From the NCBI GenBank assembly GCA_905182995.1, contig CAJJDP010000017.1:219331-283330 (forward strand): a stretch of DNA of 64,000 nt. Reading direction: 5' to 3'. The notes below the pieces were generated by a model. It saw only the letters and a program-made list of their open reading frames with translations, ran no database searches and was not told where the DNA came from. The stretch is from Paramecium octaurelia (Eukaryota; Ciliophora; Oligohymenophorea; Peniculida; Parameciidae). The first letter of the stretch is position 1; the number at the start of each line of letters is the position of its first letter. A program made the position numbers and the translations under genes. Below are positions 11,507-22,963 of the stretch, one piece after another.

Positions 11507-12900
11507 TCAATAACCATAATTTTAAGTAACGTTATTGCCTGCAATATATGCACTTACATTTCTTTATCTTTTAAATTGCATTTAGGAATCAGCAGATTTT
11601 TTGAAGGTACCATCAACATATGCTCTAAAGTGTAAACAAATAGTTACTTTTATTTAAGTTTCTCATAGTCAACATGATTCGATAATCCTGGAACAACTCC
11701 AATACCAGCTAATTGAGGATCATCTTCAGCCTATTTTAATAAGGGTCTTGGATACTTCGAATATTTTTTTGTTCATATTTAATTCAACCATACTCATTGA
11801 TGCTTCTTGCTATTTTCTATTTTTGTCTTCTTCAATTTGCATAATTAAATCTTACCTGTATTATTATTAAAGTATGTTCTTTTTTTCGCATTGTTCTTTT
11901 TCTTGCATTTAAAACTTTTAATGAAGTCCAAGTAAAACCTCCTGATCTTTATATTTGCTGTTTTATTGTTCTCTCTAGCTTTGCTGTTTAGAGTGAATTT
12001 AATTTAGTATTGTATCAACAGTGTCTCTTTTTAGTTTTTCTTTATTAACTCTTTCCAATATGTATTTTTCTTCTTCCTATCTTTATTTATACGAAGCAGC
12101 CTCTTCAATAAATTTTCGTTGAAGTTCTTTATCCTTATACTCCTTTTGTAAATAAAGATCATTATATTTCTAAAGAACATTTTCATTTTGATGATATCCA
12201 TATTTGATTTTGCTAAGATGCTAATTCATTAAGTAAACTATTACCAATAATCGTTATTCCTCTTCTTTTTGACTTCTTTATAATTATTCTTATAAAATCT
12301 ATTATTCTCTTTATCGAGCCAAATATTGGTCCATTTTTTTTTATTCCTCTTATTAAGCATATGATTAGGCTAAGTCTTTTTGGACTTGTTCTTTTTTCTA
12401 TTATTTTAGATAGAGATCCTTTTTTTCTGCTTAATCCATCATCATTCCAATTTAAAATTGTTATTATCTATCTTAAAGAAAGTTGAGACGCTAAAAGTTA
12501 TTTAAAATAGAAATACTTATTGTTCTTTCTTCATTTATTCTTATTCGAGACTATATCTTATAAATTCAGATTATTTTTATTTAAGTTCTTACAACTTCAC
12601 TTGTTCAGCATTGTCTCTTTCATGTAAGAATTTCTGCATTGCTCCAGCAAATTCAGAATCGTATTTCGTCTTCTAAATAGTAGTTTGCTTCTATTCGTTA
12701 ATCAACCTTTCCAATTCTTCTCTATTTTCATTTATATGATCATACCGATATAACCGCTTTCGATTTTCTTATTCTTCTTTCTCCTACTTTTCTTAAGTTT
12801 CCTGTTGTATCCTTTGTCTTTCGATCAATCTTGACCATTAACCACTCGGGTCTAGGATGGATTAAATAAGACTATTACCGTGCTTACTATAATGAGTCAT
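11507..12900 (-). CDS. Coiled-coil protein, possibly axonemal
   Basis: 431 aa, almost wholly heptad-rich and full of Glu, Gln, Lys and Arg (for example IERQRIQQETQEKQEKEEQ). It ends in a short non-helical domain with EDDPQLAGIGVVPGLSNHVD. Four introns (26, 24, 25 and 23 nt) give one frame ending in TGA; the 24-nt one is in phase and less certain. The architecture, a rod plus a short conserved tail, recalls small cilium proteins of the RIB43A/CFAP kind, but I did not recognise a named family. Confidence 0.75.
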
Positions 12901-13012
12901 ATTAACAAACAAAAAGTAAAAATTAATAAAATTTATTTATTAAATATTTAATAACTAGAACACTTAACAAGTTCAAATCAAATTAGTAATATAATAAATT
13001 AATTAATTAACA

Positions 13013-14100
13013 ATGCGTGGATAGCGTCCTCTAAGTCCTTAGTCAAACTAATAATAAAATGAAAAAATGAAGTTAGCCCAAACAGCAATCAAAAAACGAA
13101 CATCCAAACCTAATTTCTTTACTACATATAGGACACATGTCATTATATCAAGTACTAATATTAAATCTACTAATAGTCATTATTGGGATAATCATCATTG
13201 TCGTCTTGTCCTTCACTAAATAAATAAAAGAATATATCATCATTAATTAGTCAGAAATCAACTCTCACAATTCTTAAGGATATCCTTACACTTTAGGACC
13301 TAATGATTTCTTCCATGTAAGTTCATCACCTAATTAGAATGTTACATTAATGCAAGCCAAAACCTTGTTTAAGAATGATTTCACATAATAGATTAACGTA
13401 GAAAAATGCAAAGTACCTATTAATTTCGAAATTCCAACCTATTTCAATTTCAAAGAATCCTACCCTAATTGCTCTCATACTATATTCAATCAAGGCAATT
13501 GTTCATCCTCATATTCTATTGCTGTCTCTTCAGCCTTCTCAGATAGAGTCTGTAAAGTCAACCAAACCCAATAGTTGTCAGCTTAGAATCTATTATCTTG
13601 TGATGGCAAATTAAATCAAGGGTGCACAGGTGGACATATAACTAGGTCAGCTGAATATATTATTAAACATGGATTGACTACTAATGAATGTCACCCATTC
13701 AGAGGTGATGACAATTTCTAAGAATGCACAAAAGCACTCGAAAAATGCTAAAGATTTAAAGCTAATTCATTTTGCTAATTATAAAATAAGGATGTATGTG
13801 ACATTATAATTTTAGGATATAAAACGAGACATTATCAATAGAGGTCCTGTTGTTGCAATTATGCAAGTCTACAAAGACTTTTTAGTTTACAGAGACGGAG
13901 TGTATTAGGTTTTAGAAGGAACACCCAGGTTTCATGGAGGACATGCTATTAAAATTATTGGATGGGGAGAATAAAATGGATATTAATATTGGATTATTGA
14001 AAACACATGGGGTACCAGTTGGGGTACTGAAGGGTTAGCCAAACTGGCCATGGATGGTTTTATAGATCTGTCGTTACAAGCATTATCAATTATTTATTGA
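13013..14100 (+). CDS. Membrane-anchored cathepsin-B-like protein with Ser in place of the catalytic Cys
   Basis: Papain-fold (C1A) protein of about 339 aa, type II: a basic cytoplasmic N-terminus (MRGQRPLSPQSN...), one hydrophobic segment VIISIIIGIIIIVVLSF, then the lumenal domain. C1A landmarks: FNQGNCSSSYSIA where active members have QGxCGSCWAF, then SDRVCK, LLSCDG, GCTGGH, the His region HGGHAIKIIGWG, and ENTWGTSWG with the catalytic Asn. The nucleophile is Ser and the next residue Tyr rather than Trp. His and Asn are kept. Introns 13152..13176, 13317..13337 and 13794..13815; the second is in phase and inferred. Likely a non-peptidase homologue, as in TINAG, or Ser-type as in Plasmodium SERA5. 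Confidence 0.88.
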
Positions 14101-14158
14101 ATATTATTATAAAGTATGCATATTTATGATGTTAATAATTCAAATAAATCAAATTCAA

Positions 14159-14675
14159 ATGATAAGAACTCCCTCTCATTCATTATATATGAGAAATTCT
14201 CAAAATCAATCTCATTCTCCAATACCTTAATAAAAATATATTACTCCAGAAAAATTAGTAAGAGTTAGTGGAAGTTCAGGTGTAAAAATGAATTCAATTT
14301 AAAAAAATGGCACAAGAATTAGAAGTGAGGCAGTTGAAACTGTTAATAAGGCGAAGGAACAATAAAAGCTACAAGAATATGTTTAGGATTTTGAATATAG
14401 TAATTTTCATAAATAAAGAGTTAGAACTTGTGTAATAAAAAAATGAAGAATAATAATAACTAGAGATGAGAATCTTAATGTTGTTGCAAAAAAACCATGA
14501 TTAAGCATAAGAAATGGAAGTGCTGAAATAAGAGAATGAATAATTAAAACAACTATTGTATGAGTAACAGACTAAAATTGTTGAGTAAAGTTAAGAAATT
14601 TTAGCATTAAAAGTATATAAAGATGGATTAAAGAAGCTAAGTTTTAGTGATTACTTTCGATAATAAAATATTTGA
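14159..14675 (+). CDS. Short coiled-coil protein
   Basis: About 165 aa. N-terminal Ser/Pro/Asn-rich segment (MIRTPSHSLYMRNSQNQS), then a coiled coil dense in Glu, Gln and Leu (LEMRILMLLQKNHDQAQEME). One intron near 14400 has two possible 3' ends (19 or 25 nt), both in frame. No family recognised. It follows the cathepsin-like gene by 58 bp on the same strand. Confidence 0.68.
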
Positions 14676-15240
14676 GTTTTCACTTTTTGATTTTAAGTAT
14701 AGGTTAATTAATAAAGATTATTCTTCGGAATAATAAATTATTCATTCGCTCTTTATGAGAAATTAACAAAAATATGGTTTTACTACTAACCTGAATTTTA
14801 TTCATAATTTATATTAATTGATGTAATGTTTTATCGTAATCCAATTGATTAATTTCATCATAGGTTTAGTTTTAATTAATGTAACACATCTTTTATGAAT
14901 TGATACTCACACTATTTCTAAAATTATATTTTTTTTATTATTTTGAGAACTAATTTTATTAGATGTATTATTGTATTTCATTTTTTTAAATCAAGAATTT
15001 TGTTGAGTTCTTTTTATCAATTTACTAAACTAGATATTTAGTATTTTAAAAATTATAATTTATCAGAATGTTTAATCAACATCTTATTTTTTATAATATC
15101 AATTGTTACTAAATTTCCTTTTCTAATTAAAAAAAATCAAAATTTTAAGTGATTATAACATAAAAAGGGATTTCTATAACGAGAATTACATATTGAATTT
15201 AGTAGTGGTGAATGTTTTTTATATAATAGATAATTAATTA
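14676..15240. other. Intergenic spacer, about 565 bp
   Basis: Very AT-rich DNA with many runs of T and A. No credible frame, RNA gene or repeat was seen. Longer than most gaps in this window. Confidence 0.5.
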
Positions 15241-16420
15241 ATGTAATAACTTGATAAAGATATTCTGGTTAGTGAAGTAGTTCAAATTAGAAACACAAAG
15301 ACAGGCAGTTATTTGGCTGCTACAGGATTTAATACTTAGGAAAAGGGATTTTTGTTTACTAGTACAATAAATATAAATAATTATTACGTGGTTGGAAGTG
15401 ATGATCCATATAATCATTATACACTTTGGACTATAGTTAAAGTTTTTGACGATACAAATAGAATAAATTATGGCGATATTGTTTTTCTCAAGAATTTGAG
15501 TACTAAATTGTTTTTGATATACGAATTTGAGAAATAGTCAGAAGTTTCTAATTAAGTCAGAGTTTCATTGAGTGAAAAACGATAAGAAAATTTTCCATTG
15601 ATTTTGCAATAATAAGGAGAATATATATTTTCTTCCAAGTAATGTAGCATTTAGAGTAATATGCATTTAAAGATCTAAACTACAAAATTAACTCATTTCT
15701 TATAGACCTCAAATAAAAATTATACTTCTAAACAGGTTAAAGATTATAAGGAAATATCATGTGGAAAGGAAAGTGATTATACTAATTGGGAAATTCTTAA
15801 ATTGAATGAAGAGAGACAATAATTTTTTGAAATTCAACCAACATTGTAATTGAAAATAAATGCCCAAGAAATCCTTGATAGTGATAAAATAATAATCAGA
15901 AATTACAAAAGTGGATACTCTTTACATTCACACAAAAATAAATATACATCTACTGGAATGCAAGAAGTTACATGTTTTGGCTATGAGAGAGATGGTATTG
16001 TTATTTATTTAACATGATAGTCAATGATTGGTGGGTTATACAATAAACTTACCAGATGGCCTCAAAGTAGATCTAAGATCAAATGCCTATAAATTTAGTT
16101 CATTAAGAAACAATCAAATTTTTGAGTGTAGATGAGTAAAATCTTGCTAAATCCAAGAACGGTAACTAAGTCAGAGCCACATAATCGTCTATGCAATAAT
16201 CATTCATTATTTCAAGTATTTCTATAATTATCATTTTATAGCTATTGATAATTAATCTCTGATTATTGGTAAACCATTTTTCTTGTTTTATTAACCACTC
16301 AATAAATATTTGTGTTAAGGACCATCGATTTCAGAAATGCAATAATCCTAATATGAAGCTATAATGGTAGATAAAATAACAACTTCATGTTTATGGGTTA
16401 TTGAAAAAAAAATTAAATGA
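15241..16420 (+). CDS. MIR-domain protein
   Basis: 375 aa with introns 15995..16020 and 16216..16241 (26 nt each). MIR beta-trefoil signatures appear three times: VVQIRNTKTGSYLAATGF near the N-terminus, IIIRNYKSGYSLHSHKNKY with TSTGMQEVTCFGYERD and an NDWW that the first intron splits, and a C-terminal LFYQPLNKYLCQGPS. The second block is the classic SDF2/POMT/IP3-receptor type (LHSH...QEVTC). No signal peptide or membrane segment is obvious (start MQQLDKDILVSEV), so this looks like a soluble stand-alone MIR protein rather than a channel or mannosyltransferase. Partner unknown. Confidence 0.82.
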
Positions 16421-16458
16421 ATATAAATATTAATTTAAATTGATGATAAAAAAAAAAT

Positions 16459-16541
16459 TGCACACAGTGAGATTTGAACTCACGCGAGAATGACTCACCG
16501 CATCTTGAGTGCGGCCCCTTAGACCACTCGGGCATGTGTGC
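16459..16541 (-). tRNA. tRNA-Leu, anticodon CAA
   Basis: 83 nt that fold as a class II tRNA. Acceptor strands GCACACA and TGTGTGC pair, the anticodon arm is CCGCA-CTCAAGA-TGCGG, there is a long variable arm as in leucine tRNAs, and the T arm has GTTCAAATC. Anticodon CAA reads UUG. No intron. CCA is not encoded. Confidence 0.95.
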
Positions 16542-16874
16542 TATATCGAGAATTTGGTTATGATTTCAATTATAAACTAGTCTAATTATATTAACAAATT
16601 AAAGTCAACTTCCTAATATACTAATATATTTATGAAACCTTTCATATACTGAAACTTATTATAATTGGACTTCAAAATAGATGTTATTTTAAGATTCCCA
16701 GCTCCTTTCAAAAAATTTAAGAGATTCGAATAATTTCAGATTCAAAATAAACAGAAATATTGTAAATAATGACATAACTTCTATTTTGAATCAAGTTTCT
16801 TTTTATTGAAAATTATTATGTATATAATTGTAAATTTTATTAAAATTTTAATACAATATTGAATAATTTTTAGC
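16542..16874. other. Intergenic spacer beside the tRNA
   Basis: About 330 bp of AT-rich sequence between the tRNA and the end of the SDR-like gene. A tRNA terminator is expected on the low-coordinate side of the tRNA, and an A-run is present there. Nothing else was recognised. Confidence 0.5.
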
Positions 16875-17891
16875 TCATAAATATTACTTTAATATTTAAT
16901 TACTGAATTCCCATAATTCCTCAACTTAATTCAATTTCTCAATGCTCTTACTATACTTACTTAATCTATTTTTTTCATAATATCCACCGCTTAATAGTTC
17001 TCTGTATGGCATTAATGTGCAATATATTGTAGTTTCAGCTCCTTCTTCTACTGATAATGTCATAGGTCTGAAAAACCAAAACATGATCTTTTATATTAAT
17101 TACAACAGTATTGTATTTCCAGCCTTATCTAAAAGTTCAGTTTTGATTACTCCAGGATGGAGAGCCACTACTTTTGTATTCTTTAACATTTAGGATAGCT
17201 TCAAACATAATAAAACCCCACAATATTTTGTATTATTATAATTCTCTAAATATTTCCCATTTAAAACATCATTAAAATTCAATTTTGATCTAATCAGCTC
17301 ATGCATAACAGATGAAACTATTATTATTCTACTTTCCTTAGTCAGTGAATCCATTAATAATCTAGTTAGAAGGAAATGCCCTAAGTAATTAGTGGCAAAA
17401 ACTAATTCATGATTATTTTTATTATATTTATGCCACCATTATGCAATACCGGCATTGTTAATAAGAATATCTAAAACACCGAATTTACTTTTAAAGTTTT
17501 TAACAAATTCGCTCACATTATCATAATCATCTAATTGTAGATTCATATAATGTAATTTTGAATTTCCTGTTACTTATTTTATTTCATTGATAACTTTCAT
17601 TGTTTTTGATTCGTCTCTACACGCAAAAATAATTGTGGCATTTTACCATGCCAATCTTTTTGCTGTTTCCTTTCCTATTCCTGCACTTGCTCCTGTTATA
17701 ATAACAATTTTGCCTTCCAAATTAACTGAATTATAAGTCCTTATTGGACCTCTTTGGTAGTTATGAACAAAATATGCTATTATAAAATAGGCTAAAACCA
17801 ATAAAGGTAAAGAATAATGAATGTAGAAGAGTATAATCAAGCTACTTCCAATAATTGGGTAATATTTTGATTAAATAATATTATTAAACAT
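16875..17891 (-). CDS. Short-chain dehydrogenase/reductase-like membrane protein with altered active site
   Basis: 338 aa, no intron needed. N-terminal hydrophobic anchor (IILFYIHYSLPLLVLAYFII), then a Rossmann start VIITGASAGIGKETAKRLA (TGxxxGIG), the NAG motif LDILINNAGIA, the Ser strand SRIIIVSSVMHEL, and LHPGVIKTEL, as in retinol-dehydrogenase-type SDRs. The tail has MFWFF and EEGAETTIYC, also typical. The YxxxK pair reads YCGVL: Tyr is present but the Lys is Leu and the usual Ser before it is Val. Either the enzyme is inactive or chemistry is altered. The start ATG lies well upstream of the anchor. Confidence 0.86.
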
Positions 17892-18014
17892 TTTTTATTG
17901 TTTTTATCTTGTATTAAATATTTGATAATAATTATTACAATTAATTCAAAATTTATACATTTTAGGATTATTCAAAATATTGTTTATTAAGCAAAGAAAA
18001 TGAATAAAAATAAT

Positions 18015-18963
18015 TCAAAGGATGAATTTGACAGCTTCTTAAGGAAATTCTGTTATAATTCCTTAAAGCAGTGTGCTACTCCTTTAATATATTTTACCAA
18101 TATCTTATTCATCAAATAGTTTCTTGATATCTTCATTATCATCTTAGAATGTCCATCCATAAATAATTAAACCATTCTTTTTTGCCTCATTATAATATTC
18201 ATGAGTTTAATTATTTTACCAAACCAATCTTAAATCTAAACCAACTATTTTAGCATATTGAACTATTTCGGTTATCGTTGGTATATTTTTATCTTCAAAC
18301 CAAACCAATTAAGCTAAAGGGAGATCACAACGAGCACTAAAAAATTAAAGTACTTATTTTTCAAATGCCATAATCACAATTGGTAATTTTTAAGAGCATT
18401 CATGAAGTGTACTCAATCCTTATTCTTTCAAAAAATTATGTATAATTTCAGCAATATTAATATTGCAATATTTTTAATGATATTCGAAATCCTTAATTTC
18501 CAAGAGGATACCTTTTTTATTTTCAGTGTTTTAATTATAATTTAAGAAGTACTCGACAATTTCTTTCAGAGAGGGTATTTAAAGATGTCCATCATACTCA
18601 CTTTTACGATTGTTTATGCATTAACTCAAATGTAATTCCTTCAATTCTTCAAAAGTGAAATCAGAAATCCACCAATCTGATTTTTCTTTATCATAAAGAA
18701 TTCTAGACTGCTTTCGATTTTCAAATTTATCATGATTTTTCACATCGCTTACTAAACTTAAAAAAGCATCGTGACAAACCACTGGAAGTCCATCTTTGTT
18801 TAAAACGACATCCAATTCGATAAAATCAGAAAATTAAAGAGCAGATTTAAATCCTTCTAATGTATTTTCTACGTTTAAGTTATAAAATACCTGGGTAAAG
18901 ACTGGATAATCCTCTATGAGCAGCTATAAGAGGCTTAACCTTTTAGTAATATGACAATAACAT
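18015..18963 (-). CDS. Glycerophosphodiester phosphodiesterase (GDPD)
   Basis: 308 aa. Hydrolyses glycerophosphodiesters to glycerol-3-phosphate and an alcohol. Catalytic landmarks are complete: AHRG, a PENT motif rebuilt by the intron, the metal site IELDVVL with E and D, then the acid-base VCHD, LLEIK and the C-terminal IIYGWTF and GIITEFP. One 22-nt intron (18869..18890) splits the Glu codon of PENT, which confirms the splice. No signal peptide is evident, so it may be cytosolic. Confidence 0.92.
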
Positions 18964-19084
18964 GAATTTTTAAATTGTGTATTTTAAAAAATGATATATT
19001 ATATTGCGTATGATTTGTTCATTTATATAATTCATAATTTAATAATTGTATGAAACTATTATCTAATTTATACGTTATAGCAAT

Positions 19085-20166
19085 TCAATATTTTTTATCT
19101 TTAATAATCGTAGTAGTCTTGGACTTGGTCAAATATTTGTTGCTTTTGTGATCTACAAATTCAACTAATTAAGCATCATCCCCCATTCCTATTTTTTTGC
19201 TTCATATTTATATTTTACTACATTTTTATTTACCTTATGCCTATAAAAAATGTCTATACATGTCATCCATATATTCGACCATGTATTATTCAGTTTAGGC
19301 AATCATCCTTCTTAATTCAGCTAAATCATCTTAAGGTCTTTCTTCTTGAGCAATTAAATCTTTAAGCCTATTATTGCAATCAGTTTCTTCCTTATAATAC
19401 TCTTGTTTGTGACTCTATTTTTGTATTATTATTTTATGGGATAGAATTAGCTAATGTAATTAAAAAAGTTTCCTTTTTTCTCTATGCAGCCAATTTCTTA
19501 CATCCCACTTCAAAAAAAGAAAGATTTGCTTCTTTCTTTATTAAATTCTTTTCAAGTAAATCAACCTTTGGTTGTATTGTTTAAACTTAACTTTTGGGTG
19601 CATGAATAAAGAGATTATCCAACTTGGAAAATAAATTCTAGTTTCAATTGATCAAATAACCTCTTCTAATTTACTATTTCACTTTTTCTGCTAATAATAG
19701 GTAGGGATTAGGTTGGAAATTATCTTTGCATATAATATATTTATTTTATTAATATAGATATTCAATTCTCACCTAATTTGACTTTTTTTTCTGCTTTGTC
19801 ACATTTTTCTAAATTGCTGCTTGAGGAAGATAAGATTGAAGAGGATCTGGAAGTTGTTTCATTTTTTATTGAATTGGAATTTTTATCGAACTTTTCAGCA
19901 TCATCATCGCTGATAACTACAAATGTCTTATTTATAAAATGATCCAGTGCTTGTTTAGTTATTTTAATTTTGGTATTCTTCAATTAAGGAGTATTCTTTT
20001 CAATAATCTCAAATGAGGAATCTTAATCATTGGTATGTTTCTTTTGCATCATTTGCTTTTTAGTAAGTTTTCTGAATTTAGGTTTGTTTTCTGTCAAGAG
20101 CTAGTCTGTAATGACAGCCAAAACCCCATCAGTTGACATCACACGATTTCTTTTCATATTAATCAT
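19085..20166 (-). CDS. Coiled-coil protein, intron structure not fully resolved
   Basis: Starts MINMKRNRVMSTDGVLAVIT. A Lys/Ser-rich N-terminal segment follows (KKQMMQKKHTNDQDSS) with an acidic stretch ISDDDAEKFDK and a serine run, then helical segments (KLDNLFIHAPKSQ, DLLEKNLIKKEANLSFFE, DDLAELRRMIAQTEQYMVEY). The end is DAQLVEFVDHKSNKYLTKSK-TTTIIKDKKY and TGA. At least four frame changes between 19400 and 19780 must be introns I could not place confidently; a 34-nt intron near 19230 is likely. Function unknown. Confidence 0.6.
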
Positions 20167-20242
20167 ATTTTAATTTAATTTAATTGAATATAATGGAAAT
20201 AGAATTTTTAATAATAAGATATTCAATATATATATATATGTT

Positions 20243-21148
20243 TCATCTATAGATGCTAGCTAGCGTCTTGAAACTATCTTTTAGATGAATTGATTTATAT
20301 GTTGATTAACCCTATCTTAATTTGTTGAGTTGAATTGGATATAATTTAAAGGATCGAGGTGATGATTATGTTGGTTCAGTTTTAACTCTATGAGATGGAA
20401 ATGCCGAATATCTTTAATTGTACTAAAATATCTTGGTTTGTGATTATTCTAGAAGTAATTTAGTAGTTCTCGAGACAGATTTATATTTGTTGATAGGCGA
20501 CTTATTTTAACTTACATATGATATTTTGATGTTTTCTTATGAAATATGAGATTTTAGTTTATCTTAAAACTTATGTCTTCTTGATGTACTGCTTTAGTTT
20601 TTTATTTATTATAAAAACTTATTAAATTTGTCAAAAAATGGATCATTTTAATGTCTGATTTATTTTTCACTCATTTTCCCACATTAAGCACAATAACAAC
20701 TATATCTTCGTCTTCTCTTTATGTAATCAACATTGGACGGCTATTTTATTTACTTCACTATCTCATCAAATTCCTAATTGGATGTCTTGAGCATTTTTAA
20801 TGTTTAGACTATCGTTTTGCTCTTACTATTATCTTGGATTCCTCTTCTAAATTTGAGAATAGCCACATCTTCCATTAGTTGAGTTTGCCTTCTTCTTTTT
20901 TCTCTCATCTCAATCTCATGAATTGATTGCTTAGTTTTGAATTCAGGCAAAATGTTTTTGAATCTAATCTAGAATTTATTCATTTATCCAAATTCATCAC
21001 AATAACAACTAATTCTTCTGGTTTACCCATGTGAACAATCCAAAATATACTTTTTTTCGAGATTTACAAAGCTTTGACAAAATTTATTTTTTTTTTCAAC
21101 TATTTCCCTTTTAATAGTTATATTCCTTCTATTTCTGTACCTCTTCAT
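20243..21148 (-). CDS. CxCxxCG-module protein, copy 3 of the tandem trio
   Basis: 301 aa, intron-free, very basic. Two modules: residues about 44-60 TRRISCYCDEFGQMNKFQ, where the third Cys is Phe, and about 144-160 KRRRRYSCYCAQCGKMSEKQ, intact. The spacer is 103 residues, longer than in the other two copies. Other parts are Lys/Gln/Ser-rich and probably disordered (RSFKLYPIQLNKLRQGQS). It shares orientation and design with its two upstream neighbours, so tandem duplication is inferred. No known family was recognised. The C-x-C-x2-C-G pattern suggests metal or zinc binding, but three cysteines per module need a further ligand. Confidence 0.8.
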
Positions 21149-21195
21149 AAGCAACCTTATTTATATAATAAATATTAATATTTAATTATAGACAT

Positions 21196-22002
21196 TCATT
21201 ATCGATTACTAAATTTTGGATTATATTTTTAAGTCTCATAGATATTTAGTATTTCAATTGTCTTCATATAAGAGCTTTTCACAATTGGGAGGTTTAGTTT
21301 CTTTTTGTTTTCAAGTTTTGCTCCGAATTCTCTGCTACTAGAATTTGTCTTTGTACTTTATTTTCCTTGTTCACTCTTCAGAATATTTCTATTTTATAAT
21401 CCTTCAACCATTTATTTCTTAGGCTTTACTAATGATCTTTTATTTGTTTTATGAACAATTAGGTTAGCCAGATTGCAAATGTTCTTATTATTTTAATTAT
21501 TCTCCCTTTCGTAATCATCATTGTATTAAACTTATCTTATTGGACTTATTCCTTTAAATATTTATTCTAAATTCTATTTTCTAATGGGTTTGTTGATTTT
21601 CCCTCGATTGATTTTTATTGATTTGCAAAATTCTTAAAACTTAGTATTCTACCCACATTGTTAGCAATCACAACTTTTTTATCTTTTATACTGTTATAAA
21701 GTATGTAAACGTTAACAATTCTAATCATTACTAATAATTCCAATTTTAATATTATCATAACTGATCTGTCTTTAAAATGAAGACTTACATTCAAGGTTTA
21801 TATTACTTTTTATTTTCTAAAGTTATTGTATGTAACTAGGAAAATTCATATGCTTGAATTAAAATTAATTCAACCTTCCACAATTATTACAAGTACAACT
21901 TTTTCTTCTCTACTTTTATTCATCCTAAATATTCTCTGTTTGGACTATGTAAAAGCTTCTTTATTTTTTTTATTCTTGGAGAATAATAGAAGTTAGGCAC
22001 AT
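21196..22002 (-). CDS. CxCxxCG-module protein, copy 2 of the tandem trio
   Basis: 268 aa, intron-free. Modules: residues about 32-50 RRKSCTCNNCGRLNQFQFK, and about 106-125 KRQKSCDCQQCGQNTKFQEF. The first is the closest match to the module of the distant copy at 5049: both continue QFQFK followed by MN. The rest is rich in Lys, Asn and Ser, with no hydrophobic core visible outside the modules. It lies 47 bp upstream of copy 3 and 60 bp downstream of copy 1, all on the minus strand. Unknown function; nuclear or chromatin association is possible from basicity but unproven. Confidence 0.82.
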
Positions 22003-22062
22003 TATAATTGTATTTTGATTGTAAATAATTTTAAAAAATTAAATATAAAAATTAAAGAACAA

Positions 22063-22929
22063 TCAAAAAATGCCAGATTGTTAATTATGTTTTTTGAAAT
22101 TATCTCTTTAATAGTTTGAAATGGGTTATTTCTGAGTTAATCTTTATTGAGGACTTCGATTAGAGTTAAGCTACAAATAAGGTAAGTGTTTTCTTTTATT
22201 TCCAAGAGGAGATAAGATATCAGTTTTTTATCTTGATGAGATTTCAAAAATATTTAAAGATTATTAATGATGAATTAATTTTGGATTCTTAGTTCTTTTT
22301 AATTGAAATTTAGTCAATAACTAGTTATCATTTAAATCCAACTCAATCATTCTCTTCTTTAGATGTCTAAGTTCACTATTTTTTGAGGGAGAGAATTATT
22401 CTGTGTACAACTTTCTAAATTAATGCCTTTTAATAGTTTTCTTAATTCTAAATTAGTTAGTCGGAGATTATTATTATTTTTTGATCATCTGATAGTTTTA
22501 GCATTTTACTTAAAAGTTATTTTGAGTTCCACATTCAGAGCAATCACAACTTTTTCTGTATTTAGATCTCGCATTATTCTCAAAAAGTAAGTGTTAAAAA
22601 TCCATTATTGATTTACTTCTAAAAGAAAATGATAGATTATGTCCAAATTATTTTTTTGGTTTTTGAAGTTCTTATTGATTTTGAAGTTTGTCTTGTATGA
22701 TATTAATATTTTTAAAGAAATTGATACAAGTTGAGAGATTCATTTGTGCATATTGAAATAAACTCATTTTTCCACATAATTGACAATAACAACTTTTTCT
22801 TCTATGTTATTTTTTATATATTTATGAAGATCTTTCTTCCTCAAATGAGTAATCCTTAAAATGATGACCCTTCCAAATTTCAGTGTTTTATTTTTATCTC
22901 CTGATAAAAGGCACATCAAATTATTGCAT
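22063..22929 (-). CDS. CxCxxCG-module protein, copy 1 of the tandem trio
   Basis: 288 aa, intron-free. Start MQQFDVPFIRRQKQ. Modules: residues about 43-60 RRKSCYCQLCGKMSLFQ (Cys 47, 49, 52) and about 124-142 YRKSCDCSECGTQNNFQ (Cys 128 and so on). The remainder is basic and Ser-rich (SFSFRSKSIM, NSNRSPQQRLTQKQ). All codons read through with TAA/TAG as Gln to a single TGA. It ends 60 bp before copy 2 and starts 34 bp after the stop of the MYCBPAP-like gene. Confidence 0.82.
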
Positions 22930-22963
22930 TAATTATAATATAATATATATATGTATATATATA

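Noticed and set aside
17060-17120. A 19-nt or 36-nt intron in the SDR-like gene
   Set aside because: The uninterrupted frame gives LLQLIQKIMFWFF, which fits the family, and the total length is a multiple of three without it.
20220-20240. TA dinucleotide run as a functional element
   Set aside because: Short TA runs recur (22940, 8550) in AT-rich spacers and look like background composition.
20243-22929. A single long repeat protein instead of three genes
   Set aside because: Each segment has its own ATG and TGA in frame, with short non-coding gaps between them.
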